Shown here in pieces: positions 39,050 to 51,705 of a DNA stretch of 64,000 bases. The position numbers and the translations under genes are program-made. The notes beneath the pieces are model-generated. The model did not search any database. It was not told the origin of the DNA and saw nothing but the letters and a program-made list of their open reading frames with translations. Position 1 is the first letter of the stretch, and each line of letters begins with the position of its first letter. The stretch lies in assembly GCF_026914305.1 (NCBI RefSeq), contig NZ_CP113866.1, positions 186,001-250,000 on the forward strand, in the 5' to 3' direction. Source of the DNA: Caldicellulosiruptor acetigenus. Lineage in GTDB: Bacteria > Bacillota > Thermoanaerobacteria > Caldicellulosiruptorales > Caldicellulosiruptoraceae.

Positions 39050-39107
39050 AAAAAAGGCTGCCGTTTGTCATAACAAAAAATCTGGTTGCGGTAGCCTTTT
39101 TTATTTG
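39050..39107 (+). terminator. Terminator after GH3 gene
   Basis: AAAAAGGCTGCCG pairs with CGGTAGCCTTTTTT around a loop of about 25 bases, then T-rich sequence. Confidence 0.75.
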
Positions 39108-39519
39108 GTTTTGAAAACTATTTATTTAAAAGTTACTGGACATTTTATAATTCTATGTACCAAAAACATTTAATGTTTATAGATAAGCACATCTATGAAA
39201 AAATATATTTATTCTTGATTTTAATTAAAAGATGTTGAATCTATATCTCCCTAAACTTTTTATGCTGTTTTCTTGACAACAAAAGGATCTTCAAAAATTT
39301 TTTTTTGTGGTTTAATAATATCATAAATTGTGTTATTTTTCTCTTATGGTTGGTGTGTTTTTAAGCCTTAATATCTCAAGAATAAAAATATTTGTTTATT
39401 TCTACCATAACTATTTTGACATTAATAGTTATATTTTCTATTTAACAACTTTTTGGTTTAATTAATCGCTGTCTTTCGTATTTAATTCGATTAGTATATC
39501 TTTAATCAACACCTTTATA
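39108..39519. other. AT-rich gap with inverted repeat, no gene seen
   Basis: No coding frame with a ribosome site is supported on either strand. A TTGACA at 39416-39421 is overlapped by a 9-base inverted repeat (ATAACTATT 39407-39415, AATAGTTAT 39424-39432), but its -10 match (TATTTA) is weak. Otherwise nothing recognised. Confidence 0.4.
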
Positions 39520-39548
39520 TTGAAAAATAGATTTTATCATGATATTAT
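39520..39548 (+). promoter_or_regulatory. Promoter for glpP
   Basis: TTGAAA (39520-39525) and TATTAT (39543-39548) with a 17-base spacer, about 80 bases before the start. Confidence 0.6.
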
Positions 39549-39630
39549 TTAGCTGATAATACTAGGATGAAAAAAAGATGATTTATTATGAGTTTTCTTC
39601 AAATGATATTTAATAAGAGGTGGAAAATTA

Positions 39631-40206
39631 TTGAGTATTTTAAATGATTTATTTAAAAACCCCATAATAGCTGCTATTAGAGATTTAGAAAAAATAGATG
39701 ACCTCCAACAAAAACCAGTAAAGTGGGTGTTTTTATTAAAAGGAGATATTTTGAGTATAAAATATATTGTTAGTTACTTGAAAAAGATGCAGAAAAAAGT
39801 ATTTATACATATTGACTTAATGGAAGGTATTGGAAAGGATGAGATAGGTGTAAAATTTATTGCTCAAGAAGTTAAGGCTGATGGGATAATTACTACAAAA
39901 AGTAATCTTGTTACTATAGCCAAAAGAGAAGGTTTGTTTACTATCCAAAGGATTTTCATAGTTGATAGTCAAGCAAAAGAAACAGCTGAAAAAGCTATAA
40001 AAGGTGTAAATCCAGATGCTGTAGAAATATTACCAGGTGTTATTGCAAAGGTAACCGAAAAAATTTGTAGTAGTGTAAATTATCCAGTAATTGTTGGCGG
40101 TTTGGTAGAGGAAGAAGATGAAGTTTTAGAAGCACTAAGAAGAGGTGCAGTTGGAGTGTCTACCAGTGCTGAAAAACTGTGGGATTTTATATACAACCAA
40201 GAATAA
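39631..40206 (+). CDS. glpP: Glycerol-3-phosphate-responsive antiterminator GlpP
   Basis: A 191-aa barrel protein of the GlpP family. In Bacillus, GlpP with glycerol-3-phosphate lets polymerase pass a terminator in the leader of glp genes. Family segments: NPIIAAIRDLEKI, FIHIDLMEGIGKDE, ADGIITTKSNLV, QRIFIVDSQA and NPDAVEILPGV. TTG start with AGAGGTGG upstream. The glycerol genes lie 8-13 kb downstream, past a transporter, a lipase and a galactosidase. A leader terminator before the transporter operon (40772-40830) is its likely target. Confidence 0.92.
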   Translation: MSILNDLFKNPIIAAIRDLEKIDDLQQKPVKWVFLLKGDILSIKYIVSYLKKMQKKVFIHIDLMEGIGKDEIGVKFIAQEVKADGIITTKSNLVTIAKREGLFTIQRIFIVDSQAKETAEKAIKGVNPDAVEILPGVIAKVTEKICSSVNYPVIVGGLVEEEDEVLEALRRGAVGVSTSAEKLWDFIYNQE

Positions 40207-40584
40207 ATGTTGTGAAATTGAAATGTATGAAATGATGATAAGTAAAATGTTATAAAAGGCATGTGGTGAGGACATATTTACCATCAATTCATTACTAAAT
40301 AAGGAGCAAAAAGTACCCACTTTTCTGAAAATATCCTTGTATCTTGCCATCTTTGAGTTCTTTCCATAAATTTATCTTTTGTTTTGTATACCAACAAGCA
40401 TGAATCATCAGAAAATATTTATCATTCTACTATATGCGAGTTCATTTTTTAATCTGGTTTGATCTTTCCTGTTTTTTGAAAATAGCATTTCTTTTTATAA
40501 CTCTTTACTTTTCATCATTTTTGTGCACGTTTTTCGCTGTGGTAAATATCTCTACACCTATTCGAGAAAATGTGATAAAATATA
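40207..40584. other. Gap after glpP, no gene seen
   Basis: No open frame here has a good ribosome site or recognisable product. A 74-codon plus-strand frame at 40434-40658 is hydrophobic and runs across a strong promoter, so it is not accepted. Confidence 0.4.
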
Positions 40585-40613
40585 TTGACATTGTAGGACT
40601 AAAATATTATAAT
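40585..40613 (+). promoter_or_regulatory. Perfect consensus promoter of the transporter operon
   Basis: TTGACA (40585-40590), 17-base spacer, TATAAT (40608-40613). This is the best match to the vegetative consensus in the window. It lies upstream of a leader terminator, so RNA would need read-through to reach the transporter genes. Confidence 0.8.
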
Positions 40614-40711
40614 ATAAACAAAGGTGCAAGGAAAATATACGCAAAAATAATAAATTAAATATAGAGTAATGCAGCAAACAAGCAAATAGCATTAAGAATT
40701 TGTATAAATTT

Positions 40712-40740
40712 TTGCCTATATTAAAAAATGAATATAGAAT
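40712..40740 (+). promoter_or_regulatory. Second promoter before the leader terminator
   Basis: TTGCCT (40712-40717), 17-base spacer, TAGAAT (40735-40740). A transcript would start near 40747, 25 bases before the terminator stem. Confidence 0.55.
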
Positions 40741-40771
40741 AATTGAATGAGAGAGAACGGAGAAGAAGGAG

Positions 40772-40830
40772 AAGTTCTCCCAGTGGCAAAAATGCCGGTG
40801 TGCAATTTATGCCAAGGGAGAACTTTTTTT
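40772..40830 (+). terminator. Leader terminator (candidate GlpP-controlled attenuator)
   Basis: AAGTTCTCCC (40772-40781) pairs with GGGAGAACTT (40816-40825), extended inside by TGGCA and TGCCA, then a seven-T run. It stands between strong promoters and the first transporter gene. An earlier segment GAGAAC (40753-40758) can instead pair with GTTCTC (40774-40779), offering an antiterminator fold. Confidence 0.85.
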
Positions 40831-40980
40831 GTTTTGTTTCCATCAGTTTGCCCTCAATATTTTTATAACTTTTAATGAAGGAGGAGGTGGTGGATGATAT
40901 GAAATAGCATCACAGTTCTCATAAAAGTGATATATAGGGAGTCTTGAATGAAAAAAATAGTGAGAAGGAGGAATTTTAGA

Positions 40981-42276
40981 ATGAAAAGAGTAATTTCAAT
41001 TGCAATTGTGAGTTTGGTTATTTTATCACTTGTGTTAGTGGGTGGAGTTTATAGCGGTAATGTTACAAAAGCTGCTACTAAAGAAGGCAAAATTACTATT
41101 TGGGCATGGGACCCAAACTTTAATATAGCAATTATGAATGAAGCAAGTAATAGATACAAAAAGATAAATCCAAAAGTGAAATTTGAAATTGCTAATATGG
41201 CAAAAGCTGATGTGGAACAAAAACTAAATACTGTGCTTGCATCAGGAGTTAAAACAGGACTTCCAGAAATAGTTTTAATCGAAGATTATAATGCTCAAAA
41301 GTATCTAACTTCTTATCCAGGAGCTTTTGCAGATTTAACAAAGCATTTCAATTATAAAGATTTTGCACAGTATAAAGTTAGTTTAATGACACTCAAAGGA
41401 AAAGTGTATGGTGTGCCATTTGATTCAGGTGTTGTTGGCTGGTTCTACAGAAGCGATTACTTTTCAAAAGCTGGTTTTAAAGCAAATGATTTAATAAATA
41501 TTACATGGGACAAATTTATTGAGATGGGCAAGATAATAAAACAAAAGACTGGAAAGTATATGGTAGGATTTGATCCTTATGATGGTGGCTTGATGAGAAT
41601 AATGTTGCAATCTGCTGGAAGATGGTATTTTGATAAAAATGGTAAAGTTGATATTGCTAATAACCCTGTATTAAAAGAGGCTTTAATTTCTTACAAAAAA
41701 GTAGTAGATTCAGGTATTGCAAAAAAGGTTAGTGGATGGAATCAATGGGTAGCATCCTTCAATAATGGTGAAGTTGCATCAGTTGTTACAGGGGTATGGA
41801 TTATAGGATCAATAAAAGCTGAAAAGAGCCAAAGTGGGAAATGGGCAGTTGCTCCTGTTCCACGTCTAAATATAAAAGGTTCAGTTAATGCATCAAATCT
41901 TGGTGGGTCAAGTTGGTATGTTTTGCAAAATTCAAAATACAGAGATATTGCAATAGATTTTCTTAAACAAATATATGCTAAAGATATAGACTTCTATCAA
42001 AAGATTTTGATTGAAAGAGGAGCAGTAGGGACATATTTACCAGCTCAAAAAGGAAAAGCTTATACAGCAAGTGACCCATTCTTTGGAGGCCAAAAAATAT
42101 TTGTACACTTCTCTAATTGGATGAAGAATATACCTTCTGTTAATTATGGCTTGTACACTTACGAAGCAGATAGTGCAATTATGGCAGTGATGCCAGATGT
42201 ATATTCAGGGAAATTATCAGTGGATGCAGCTTTGAAGAAAGCAGAAGAACAATTTAAGAATAAAGTTGGTCAATAG
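40981..42276 (+). CDS. ABC sugar-binding protein (CUT1 type), exported
   Basis: A 431-aa extracellular solute-binding protein of the family-1 type. The N-terminus MKRVISIAIVSLVILSLVLV is a signal sequence, but no lipobox Cys follows, which is unusual for a Gram-positive binding protein. Mature part begins near KEGKITIWAWDPNFN; LPEIVLIEDYNAQ and GKVYGVPFDSGVVGWFYRSD are family segments. ATG 40981 is chosen over ATG 40948 because AAGGAGGA lies 9 bases upstream. It delivers a sugar to the two permeases that follow; neighbours suggest a galactoside such as galactosylglycerol. Confidence 0.88.
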   Translation: MKRVISIAIVSLVILSLVLVGGVYSGNVTKAATKEGKITIWAWDPNFNIAIMNEASNRYKKINPKVKFEIANMAKADVEQKLNTVLASGVKTGLPEIVLIEDYNAQKYLTSYPGAFADLTKHFNYKDFAQYKVSLMTLKGKVYGVPFDSGVVGWFYRSDYFSKAGFKANDLINITWDKFIEMGKIIKQKTGKYMVGFDPYDGGLMRIMLQSAGRWYFDKNGKVDIANNPVLKEALISYKKVVDSGIAKKVSGWNQWVASFNNGEVASVVTGVWIIGSIKAEKSQSGKWAVAPVPRLNIKGSVNASNLGGSSWYVLQNSKYRDIAIDFLKQIYAKDIDFYQKILIERGAVGTYLPAQKGKAYTASDPFFGGQKIFVHFSNWMKNIPSVNYGLYTYEADSAIMAVMPDVYSGKLSVDAALKKAEEQFKNKVGQ

Positions 42277-42288
42277 TCTAAGAAATTT

Positions 42289-42329
42289 GGAGAGAAGCAA
42301 TACCTGTTACATGGGTATTGTTTCTCTCC
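42289..42329 (+). other. Intercistronic stem-loop between binding protein and permease genes
   Basis: GGAGAGAAGCAATACC pairs with GGGTATTGTTTCTCTCC (16-base stem, eight-base loop), with no T run after it. Such stems often protect the binding-protein mRNA and lower permease expression. Confidence 0.6.
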
Positions 42330-42355
42330 CTTACAAAAATGGAGGGCAGATAGGT

Positions 42356-43258
42356 ATGAAGAAAATTTCATATGAAAGATATATTGATTTATGGGGTTGG
42401 TTTTTTAGCTTATTTTCTATTATAGGATTAGGTTTATTTCTTTTTTATCCTATCATATATTCACTGTATCTTTCTACATTCAGTACAAAGGGTGTTGTAC
42501 AAGAATTTGTAGGAATAGGCAATTATATAAGACTGTTTAAAGACAACACATTTATACTTTCGCTAAAAAATATATTAATTATTTTGATAATTCAGGTTCC
42601 CATAATGTTAATTTTAGCTCTAATTTTAGCTGTTATTCTTAACGACAAAAAAATAAAATTCAGAGGTCTTTTTAGAACTGCAATTTTCCTTCCAGCTGTA
42701 ACATCTCTTGTAGCATATACGGTCTTGTTTAAAATGATGTTTAGTACTGACGGCTTAATAAATCAAGCATTATTATCAATGCATTTGATAAAAGAGCCTA
42801 TACCATGGCTTATGGATCCATTTTGGGCAAAAGTAACACTTATATTTGCCTTAACGTGGAGATGGACTGGATATAACATGATTTTTTATTTGGCAGGTTT
42901 ACAAAATATTTCTTACGAGATATATGAAGCAGCTGAAATAGATGGAGCCAATAAAGTTGTCCAATTTTTCAAAATAACTATTCCAATGCTAAAACCAATT
43001 ATTGTTTTTACTTCTATCATGTCTACAATAGGGACTCTGCAATTATTCGACGAACCAATAAATTTAGCTGCAGGTGTTGTTACGGGTTCGAGCGTAGGAC
43101 CTGGAGATTCGCTACTGACGCCTTCTGTTTACATATATAATATTTGCTTTAAGTATATGCCTAATTTTGGTTATGCCGCAGCAATTTCTTATATCATAGT
43201 GATAATTGTTGCTATATTGTCATTTATTCAATTTAAGTTGGCAGGTGAAAATGAATGA
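42356..43258 (+). CDS. ABC sugar permease 1 (MalF type)
   Basis: A 300-aa membrane protein with six or so helices. The EAA loop that contacts the ATPase is EAAEIDGANKVVQFFKITIP (about residue 195-215). ATG 42356 follows GGAGGGC; the longer upstream frame runs through the stem-loop and is rejected. Overlaps the next permease by four bases (ATGA). No ATP-binding gene is in the operon; a shared MsmK/UgpC-type ATPase elsewhere is usual for this class. Confidence 0.88.
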   Translation: MKKISYERYIDLWGWFFSLFSIIGLGLFLFYPIIYSLYLSTFSTKGVVQEFVGIGNYIRLFKDNTFILSLKNILIILIIQVPIMLILALILAVILNDKKIKFRGLFRTAIFLPAVTSLVAYTVLFKMMFSTDGLINQALLSMHLIKEPIPWLMDPFWAKVTLIFALTWRWTGYNMIFYLAGLQNISYEIYEAAEIDGANKVVQFFKITIPMLKPIIVFTSIMSTIGTLQLFDEPINLAAGVVTGSSVGPGDSLLTPSVYIYNICFKYMPNFGYAAAISYIIVIIVAILSFIQFKLAGENE

Positions 43259-44073
43259 AGAAAGATACAAAAATTAAAAATTTGATCGTTTATATTTTTC
43301 TCATTATAATGTCGATTGTATCTGTATTTCCTTTTTTCTGGATGATAGTAGGGATGACCAACAAGTCGGTTGATATAATAAAAGGTAAATTAACATTTGG
43401 AAATGCATTAATAGAAAATTTCAATAATCTCTTTAGTAACTATGAAGTAGGTAGAATTATAATAAACTCCTTTAAAATTTCATTAACTATAGTTATTGGA
43501 TCACTTTTAATATCATCTATGGCAGCTTATGGATTTGAATTTTATCCATCAAAGATTCGTGAAAAGATATACGCAATATTACTGGCAACAATGATGATTC
43601 CATTTGCTGCTTTAATGGTGCCACTTTTTAGATTAATGGTAGCTTTTAATCTTTTAGATTCTCACTGGGGCGTTATCCTGCCAATGTTACCCTCAGTGTT
43701 TTTAATCTTCTTCTTTAGACAAAGTTTTAAGCTGTATCCCAAAGAGATAATTATGGCTGCAAGAGTTGATGGAGCAAGTGAGCTAAGGATATTTTTGTCA
43801 ATTGTATTTCCATCAATGAAGTCAACATATGCGGCAGCTGCCATATATTCTTTTATGACGAGCTGGAATTCTTATCTATGGCCTTTGATTGTTTTGCAGA
43901 GTGACGAACAAAAGACAATGACATTACTTGTGTCGACTCTTTCATCTGGATACAACCCAGACTTTGGGGTTATTATGACAACAGTTGTTTTAGCAACCTT
44001 GCCGATGATAATAGTATTTTTTGGATTACAAAAGTATTTTGTTCAGGGTATACTTGGTTCTGTTAAACAGTAA
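43255..44073 (+). CDS. ABC sugar permease 2 (MalG type)
   Basis: A 272-aa membrane protein, partner of the preceding permease. Helices span most of its length; the EAA loop reads AARVDGASELRIFLSIVFPS (about residue 167-187). The ending FVQGILGSVKQ is typical of CUT1 permeases. Translation is probably coupled to permease 1 through the ATGA overlap. Confidence 0.88.
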   Translation: MKKDTKIKNLIVYIFLIIMSIVSVFPFFWMIVGMTNKSVDIIKGKLTFGNALIENFNNLFSNYEVGRIIINSFKISLTIVIGSLLISSMAAYGFEFYPSKIREKIYAILLATMMIPFAALMVPLFRLMVAFNLLDSHWGVILPMLPSVFLIFFFRQSFKLYPKEIIMAARVDGASELRIFLSIVFPSMKSTYAAAAIYSFMTSWNSYLWPLIVLQSDEQKTMTLLVSTLSSGYNPDFGVIMTTVVLATLPMIIVFFGLQKYFVQGILGSVKQ

Positions 44074-44112
44074 GGTCTAAACAAAAATATGTTTTCTCAT
44101 GGACTAAAAGTT

Positions 44113-44216
44113 AAGGCTGTCTCAAAAACCGCCTGCTGGGGCTGAGACAGTCTTAAAAGGGCGGATTTTAAGTACCCCAGCCATCTAAACTTGTGCAGTT
44201 TTGCGGAGTTTAGATG
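44113..44216 (+). other. Structured intergenic region, possible small element or attenuator
   Basis: Several paired segments: AAGGCTGTCTCA with TGAGACAGTCTT (44113-44124, 44143-44154), CCGCC with GGCGG, CTGGGG with CCCCAG, and a perfect CATCTAAACT with AGTTTAGATG (44182-44191, 44207-44216). The outer sequence GGCTGTCTCA recalls ends of some insertion sequences. It lies just before the lipase gene. Confidence 0.45.
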
Positions 44217-44231
44217 ATATGAGATAGAGAA

Positions 44232-45413
44232 ATGAATGTTAGAAAGATAAATAAGGCCTTACTGGTTTTCATGTTAGTAGTAACAATTACTTTTAAGATA
44301 ATTAATTACAATTATGCAAAAGCAGGGGAATTGTCATATAATACAGCTCAGGCACCTAGACCAGATTATGGATTATATTGGTTTGGATTAGGCAATAAAT
44401 CAGTGAAATTTGAAGAAGGTAAAGTTAATCCTTACTATGACCCAAATAAACCTACTGTAATTTATGTACATGGATGGGAGAAAGACACTGGTATTAGGAA
44501 TTTTAGAGAAACATTTAACTATAAATTAAACGACCCTACCTATGGTATAGATATTAATATAGCAGATGCATGGATTAAAGCTGGGTGGAATATTGGTATA
44601 TTTTATTGGGATATGTTTTCAGATGAACCAAATGTTTTGGATGCAGAAGCAAAAATTTGGACAGCTTATGGTCCCAAGAAAATGAGGTGGAGGGACAATA
44701 AGGGTGAGTTCCATGAAAGTACATTCAACAAAAGTGCAGGACAGCTTTTTTATGAGACCTTTGTTAAAGCACTGAAAGATTATAAAGGAAACAATATTAG
44801 AATAGTAGGACATTCTTTAGGAAATCAAATGGCAATTTATTTAGCCTATATGGTTAATAACGCAGTCGCAAAAGGATGCCTTCCAAGCAATCTTATGATA
44901 AAAAGATTAGCTTTACTTGATCCATATTGGTCAGTTGGGGGAAAAGATTACTTGAATGGGAAATGGACAGGAGAAGTTTGCAGAGAATACATAAAAGATT
45001 TAAAAAATAAAAATGTATCAATTGAATTGTATAGGACCACCGCTATTGCGCAATTACCATTTGTAGCAGATGAAAACAAAGAATTGCTTAATATGGTTGC
45101 ACATGTTAACTTAAAACCGTGGTATATTCCAGCATATGAAGTAGGAGCAAAACATGTTGCTGCGCCAAATTTATATTTTATGTCTTTTGGTGCTCCACCA
45201 CCAGCATTATACGAAGAACGTTCTGCTGGGATATATGTTAAAATTTCGGGGGTTGCACCTTCAGCAGCGGTAGATGATGATATAATACGTAGTTTAATGA
45301 ATAGTGATTATAGATTTGATATGTATACAGGGGCGTATACTTCTGATTGTAAAGATGATGGGTATGTTAAAGTAAAAAGAGACAGATTAACTCAAGTAAT
45401 TCCTGTAAATTAG
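44232..45413 (+). CDS. Exported lipase-like alpha/beta hydrolase (pancreatic-lipase family type)
   Basis: A 393-aa protein with an N-terminal signal sequence (hydrophobic ALLVFMLVVTITFKII, cleavage probably near residues 33-35). VIYVHGWEKD (oxyanion region), nucleophile Ser in RIVGHSLGNQMA (about 195), Asp in ALLDPYW (about 230) and a later His near AHVNLKPW give an apparent catalytic triad; the L-D-P after G-H-S-L-G is typical of the pancreatic lipase/PLA1 family, some animal members of which attack galactolipids. It would hydrolyse acyl esters outside the cell. It lies between a sugar importer and a beta-galactosidase. Ribosome site is weak. Substrate is inferred. Confidence 0.75.
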   Translation: MNVRKINKALLVFMLVVTITFKIINYNYAKAGELSYNTAQAPRPDYGLYWFGLGNKSVKFEEGKVNPYYDPNKPTVIYVHGWEKDTGIRNFRETFNYKLNDPTYGIDINIADAWIKAGWNIGIFYWDMFSDEPNVLDAEAKIWTAYGPKKMRWRDNKGEFHESTFNKSAGQLFYETFVKALKDYKGNNIRIVGHSLGNQMAIYLAYMVNNAVAKGCLPSNLMIKRLALLDPYWSVGGKDYLNGKWTGEVCREYIKDLKNKNVSIELYRTTAIAQLPFVADENKELLNMVAHVNLKPWYIPAYEVGAKHVAAPNLYFMSFGAPPPALYEERSAGIYVKISGVAPSAAVDDDIIRSLMNSDYRFDMYTGAYTSDCKDDGYVKVKRDRLTQVIPVN

Positions 45414-45494
45414 TAAAAGGAAATAATTTTAAGAAGGATTAGATGAAGCAATGAAGTGTTAAAAGGTACTATAAAAATTTTGGTGGAGGGGTAA

Positions 45495-48653
<3,159 letters not shown>

Positions 48654-48701
48654 GCATCGAAGCTATTAAGGGTATGTTTTTGAAAAGGATAGGTGATTTA
48701 A

Positions 48702-50127
<1,426 letters not shown>

Positions 50128-50179
50128 AATGTTATAGTGTCTTAACTGAGTTAAATATTGTATGAAGGAGAAATTGGAG

Positions 50180-50216
50180 AGTCACACTTTTAAGAAAAAG
50201 TGTGGCTGTTTTTATT
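50180..50216 (+). terminator. Terminator between glpK and the glycerol-3-P dehydrogenase gene
   Basis: AGTCACACTTTT (50180-50191) pairs with AAAAGTGTGGCT around a four-base loop, then TGTTTTTA. It is 17 bases before the next start. GAAGGAGAA (50164-50172) precedes it, as it precedes the transporter leader terminator (40765-40773), so it may be a second regulated terminator. Confidence 0.75.
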
Positions 50217-50232
50217 TGTGGGAGGGATAAAT

Positions 50233-51705
50233 ATGGTAGATGTTATTATAATTGGTGCTGGAGTAATTGGATGTACTATTGCAAAAGAACTCTCAAAATA
50301 TGAATTAAAAGTTGTTGTGATAGAAAAAGAAGAAGATGTTGCATGCGGTGCAAGTAAAGCAAATAGTGGGATTGTGCATGCAGGATATGATCCTAAGCCA
50401 GGGACGCTAAAAGCAAAGCTTAATGTAGAAGGTAATCCTCTTATTTATTCGTGGTGTGAGGAATTAGATGTGCCGTGTAAAAAGACTGGTTCACTGGTTG
50501 TAGCTCTGAATAATGAAGAGGTAGAGACAATAGAGGAGCTATATAAAAGAGGGAAAACAAATGGAGTTCCGGGATTAGAAATAATTACACGTGATCAAAT
50601 CTTAGAAATGGAACCTAATTTAAATCCGCAAGTGAAAGTGGGACTTTATGCGCCAACCGCCGGAATAGTGTGTCCATATGAGTTTACTATTGCTCTTGCT
50701 GAAAATGCAAATATGAATGGTGTAGAATTTTTATTCAACTCACCTGTAGTCGATATTATTGTAGAGAATGGGCAAGTAAAAGCTGTACGCACAAAAAATG
50801 GGTATATTCAAACAAGATTTATAATAAACGCTGCAGGAGTTTATGCAGATCTAATTTCAGAGATGGCAGGTGCAGAGAAGTATCATATAAAAGCAAGAAA
50901 GGGAGAGTATCTTTTATTTGATAGAGAATTAAAGGACCTAGTAAAAAGACCGATATTTCCTACTCCAACAAAGGTATCAAAAGGAATACTTGTATGTCCC
51001 ACAGTTGACGGCAATACATTTATTGGACCTAATGCAAATGATGTGGAGGACAAAGAGGATGTTAGTGTAACTCAATTTGGTATCGATGAGATAGTAAGTG
51101 GGGCAAGAAAGCTTATTCCAAATTTACCGTTAAGACATGTTATAACCTCATTTGCTGGGCTAAGGGCAGTAGCAGACACAGATGATTTTATAATTGGTGC
51201 GTCAAGATTAGTTAAGGGTTTTATAAATGTTGGAGGTATACAATCACCTGGACTTACCTCATCGCCGGCAATAGCACATATGGTAATTGACATTCTAAAA
51301 GAAGAAGGATTGAAACTTCGAGAGAAGAACAATTATATTCCTGGAAGACCTAAAAAGTATAGATTTAGAGATATGAGCAATGAAGAGAGGAAAAGAGTTA
51401 TATTTGAGAACTCAGCATTTGGACATATTGTTTGCAGGTGTGAGACTGTTACGGAAGCAGAGATTGTAGATGCAATAAGAAGACCGGTTGGGGCAAGAAG
51501 TTTAGACGCGGTAAAAAGGAGAACAAGAGCTGGCATGGGAAGATGCCAGGGAGGTTTTTGTTCGCCAAAGGTTGTTGAGATATTGGCAAAGGAATTAGGG
51601 GTGGATCCGCTTGAAATTACTAAGAAAGGACCTGGCTCGAATATACTTTTAGGTCATATAAAAGACTTTATAGAAGATAGAGGTGGTGAAGAAGATGGAG
51701 AATAG
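50233..51705 (+). CDS. glpA: FAD-dependent glycerol-3-phosphate dehydrogenase (GlpA type)
   Basis: A 490-aa flavoprotein that oxidises glycerol-3-phosphate to dihydroxyacetone phosphate. FAD motif IIIGAGVIGCTIAKEL at the start, DAO fold to about residue 370, then a BFD-like 2Fe-2S domain (CRCETVTEAEI and GMGRCQGGFC, about 410-450). ATG 50233 is chosen since GGGAGGG precedes it; the longer frame lies in the terminator. Overlap with the next frame suggests coupling. In Thermotoga and clostridia this gene, a pyridine-nucleotide oxidoreductase and a DUF1667 gene form one oxidation complex. Confidence 0.87.
   Translation: MVDVIIIGAGVIGCTIAKELSKYELKVVVIEKEEDVACGASKANSGIVHAGYDPKPGTLKAKLNVEGNPLIYSWCEELDVPCKKTGSLVVALNNEEVETIEELYKRGKTNGVPGLEIITRDQILEMEPNLNPQVKVGLYAPTAGIVCPYEFTIALAENANMNGVEFLFNSPVVDIIVENGQVKAVRTKNGYIQTRFIINAAGVYADLISEMAGAEKYHIKARKGEYLLFDRELKDLVKRPIFPTPTKVSKGILVCPTVDGNTFIGPNANDVEDKEDVSVTQFGIDEIVSGARKLIPNLPLRHVITSFAGLRAVADTDDFIIGASRLVKGFINVGGIQSPGLTSSPAIAHMVIDILKEEGLKLREKNNYIPGRPKKYRFRDMSNEERKRVIFENSAFGHIVCRCETVTEAEIVDAIRRPVGARSLDAVKRRTRAGMGRCQGGFCSPKVVEILAKELGVDPLEITKKGPGSNILLGHIKDFIEDRGGEEDGE

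Noticed and set aside
40135-40350. Minus-strand frame beginning MARYKDIFRKVG, considered as a transposase remnant
   Set aside because: Too short to recognise and mostly antisense to the end of glpP.
40434-40658. 74-codon hydrophobic plus-strand frame in the glpP-transporter gap
   Set aside because: No ribosome site, and it runs through a perfect consensus promoter; AT-rich DNA often yields such frames.
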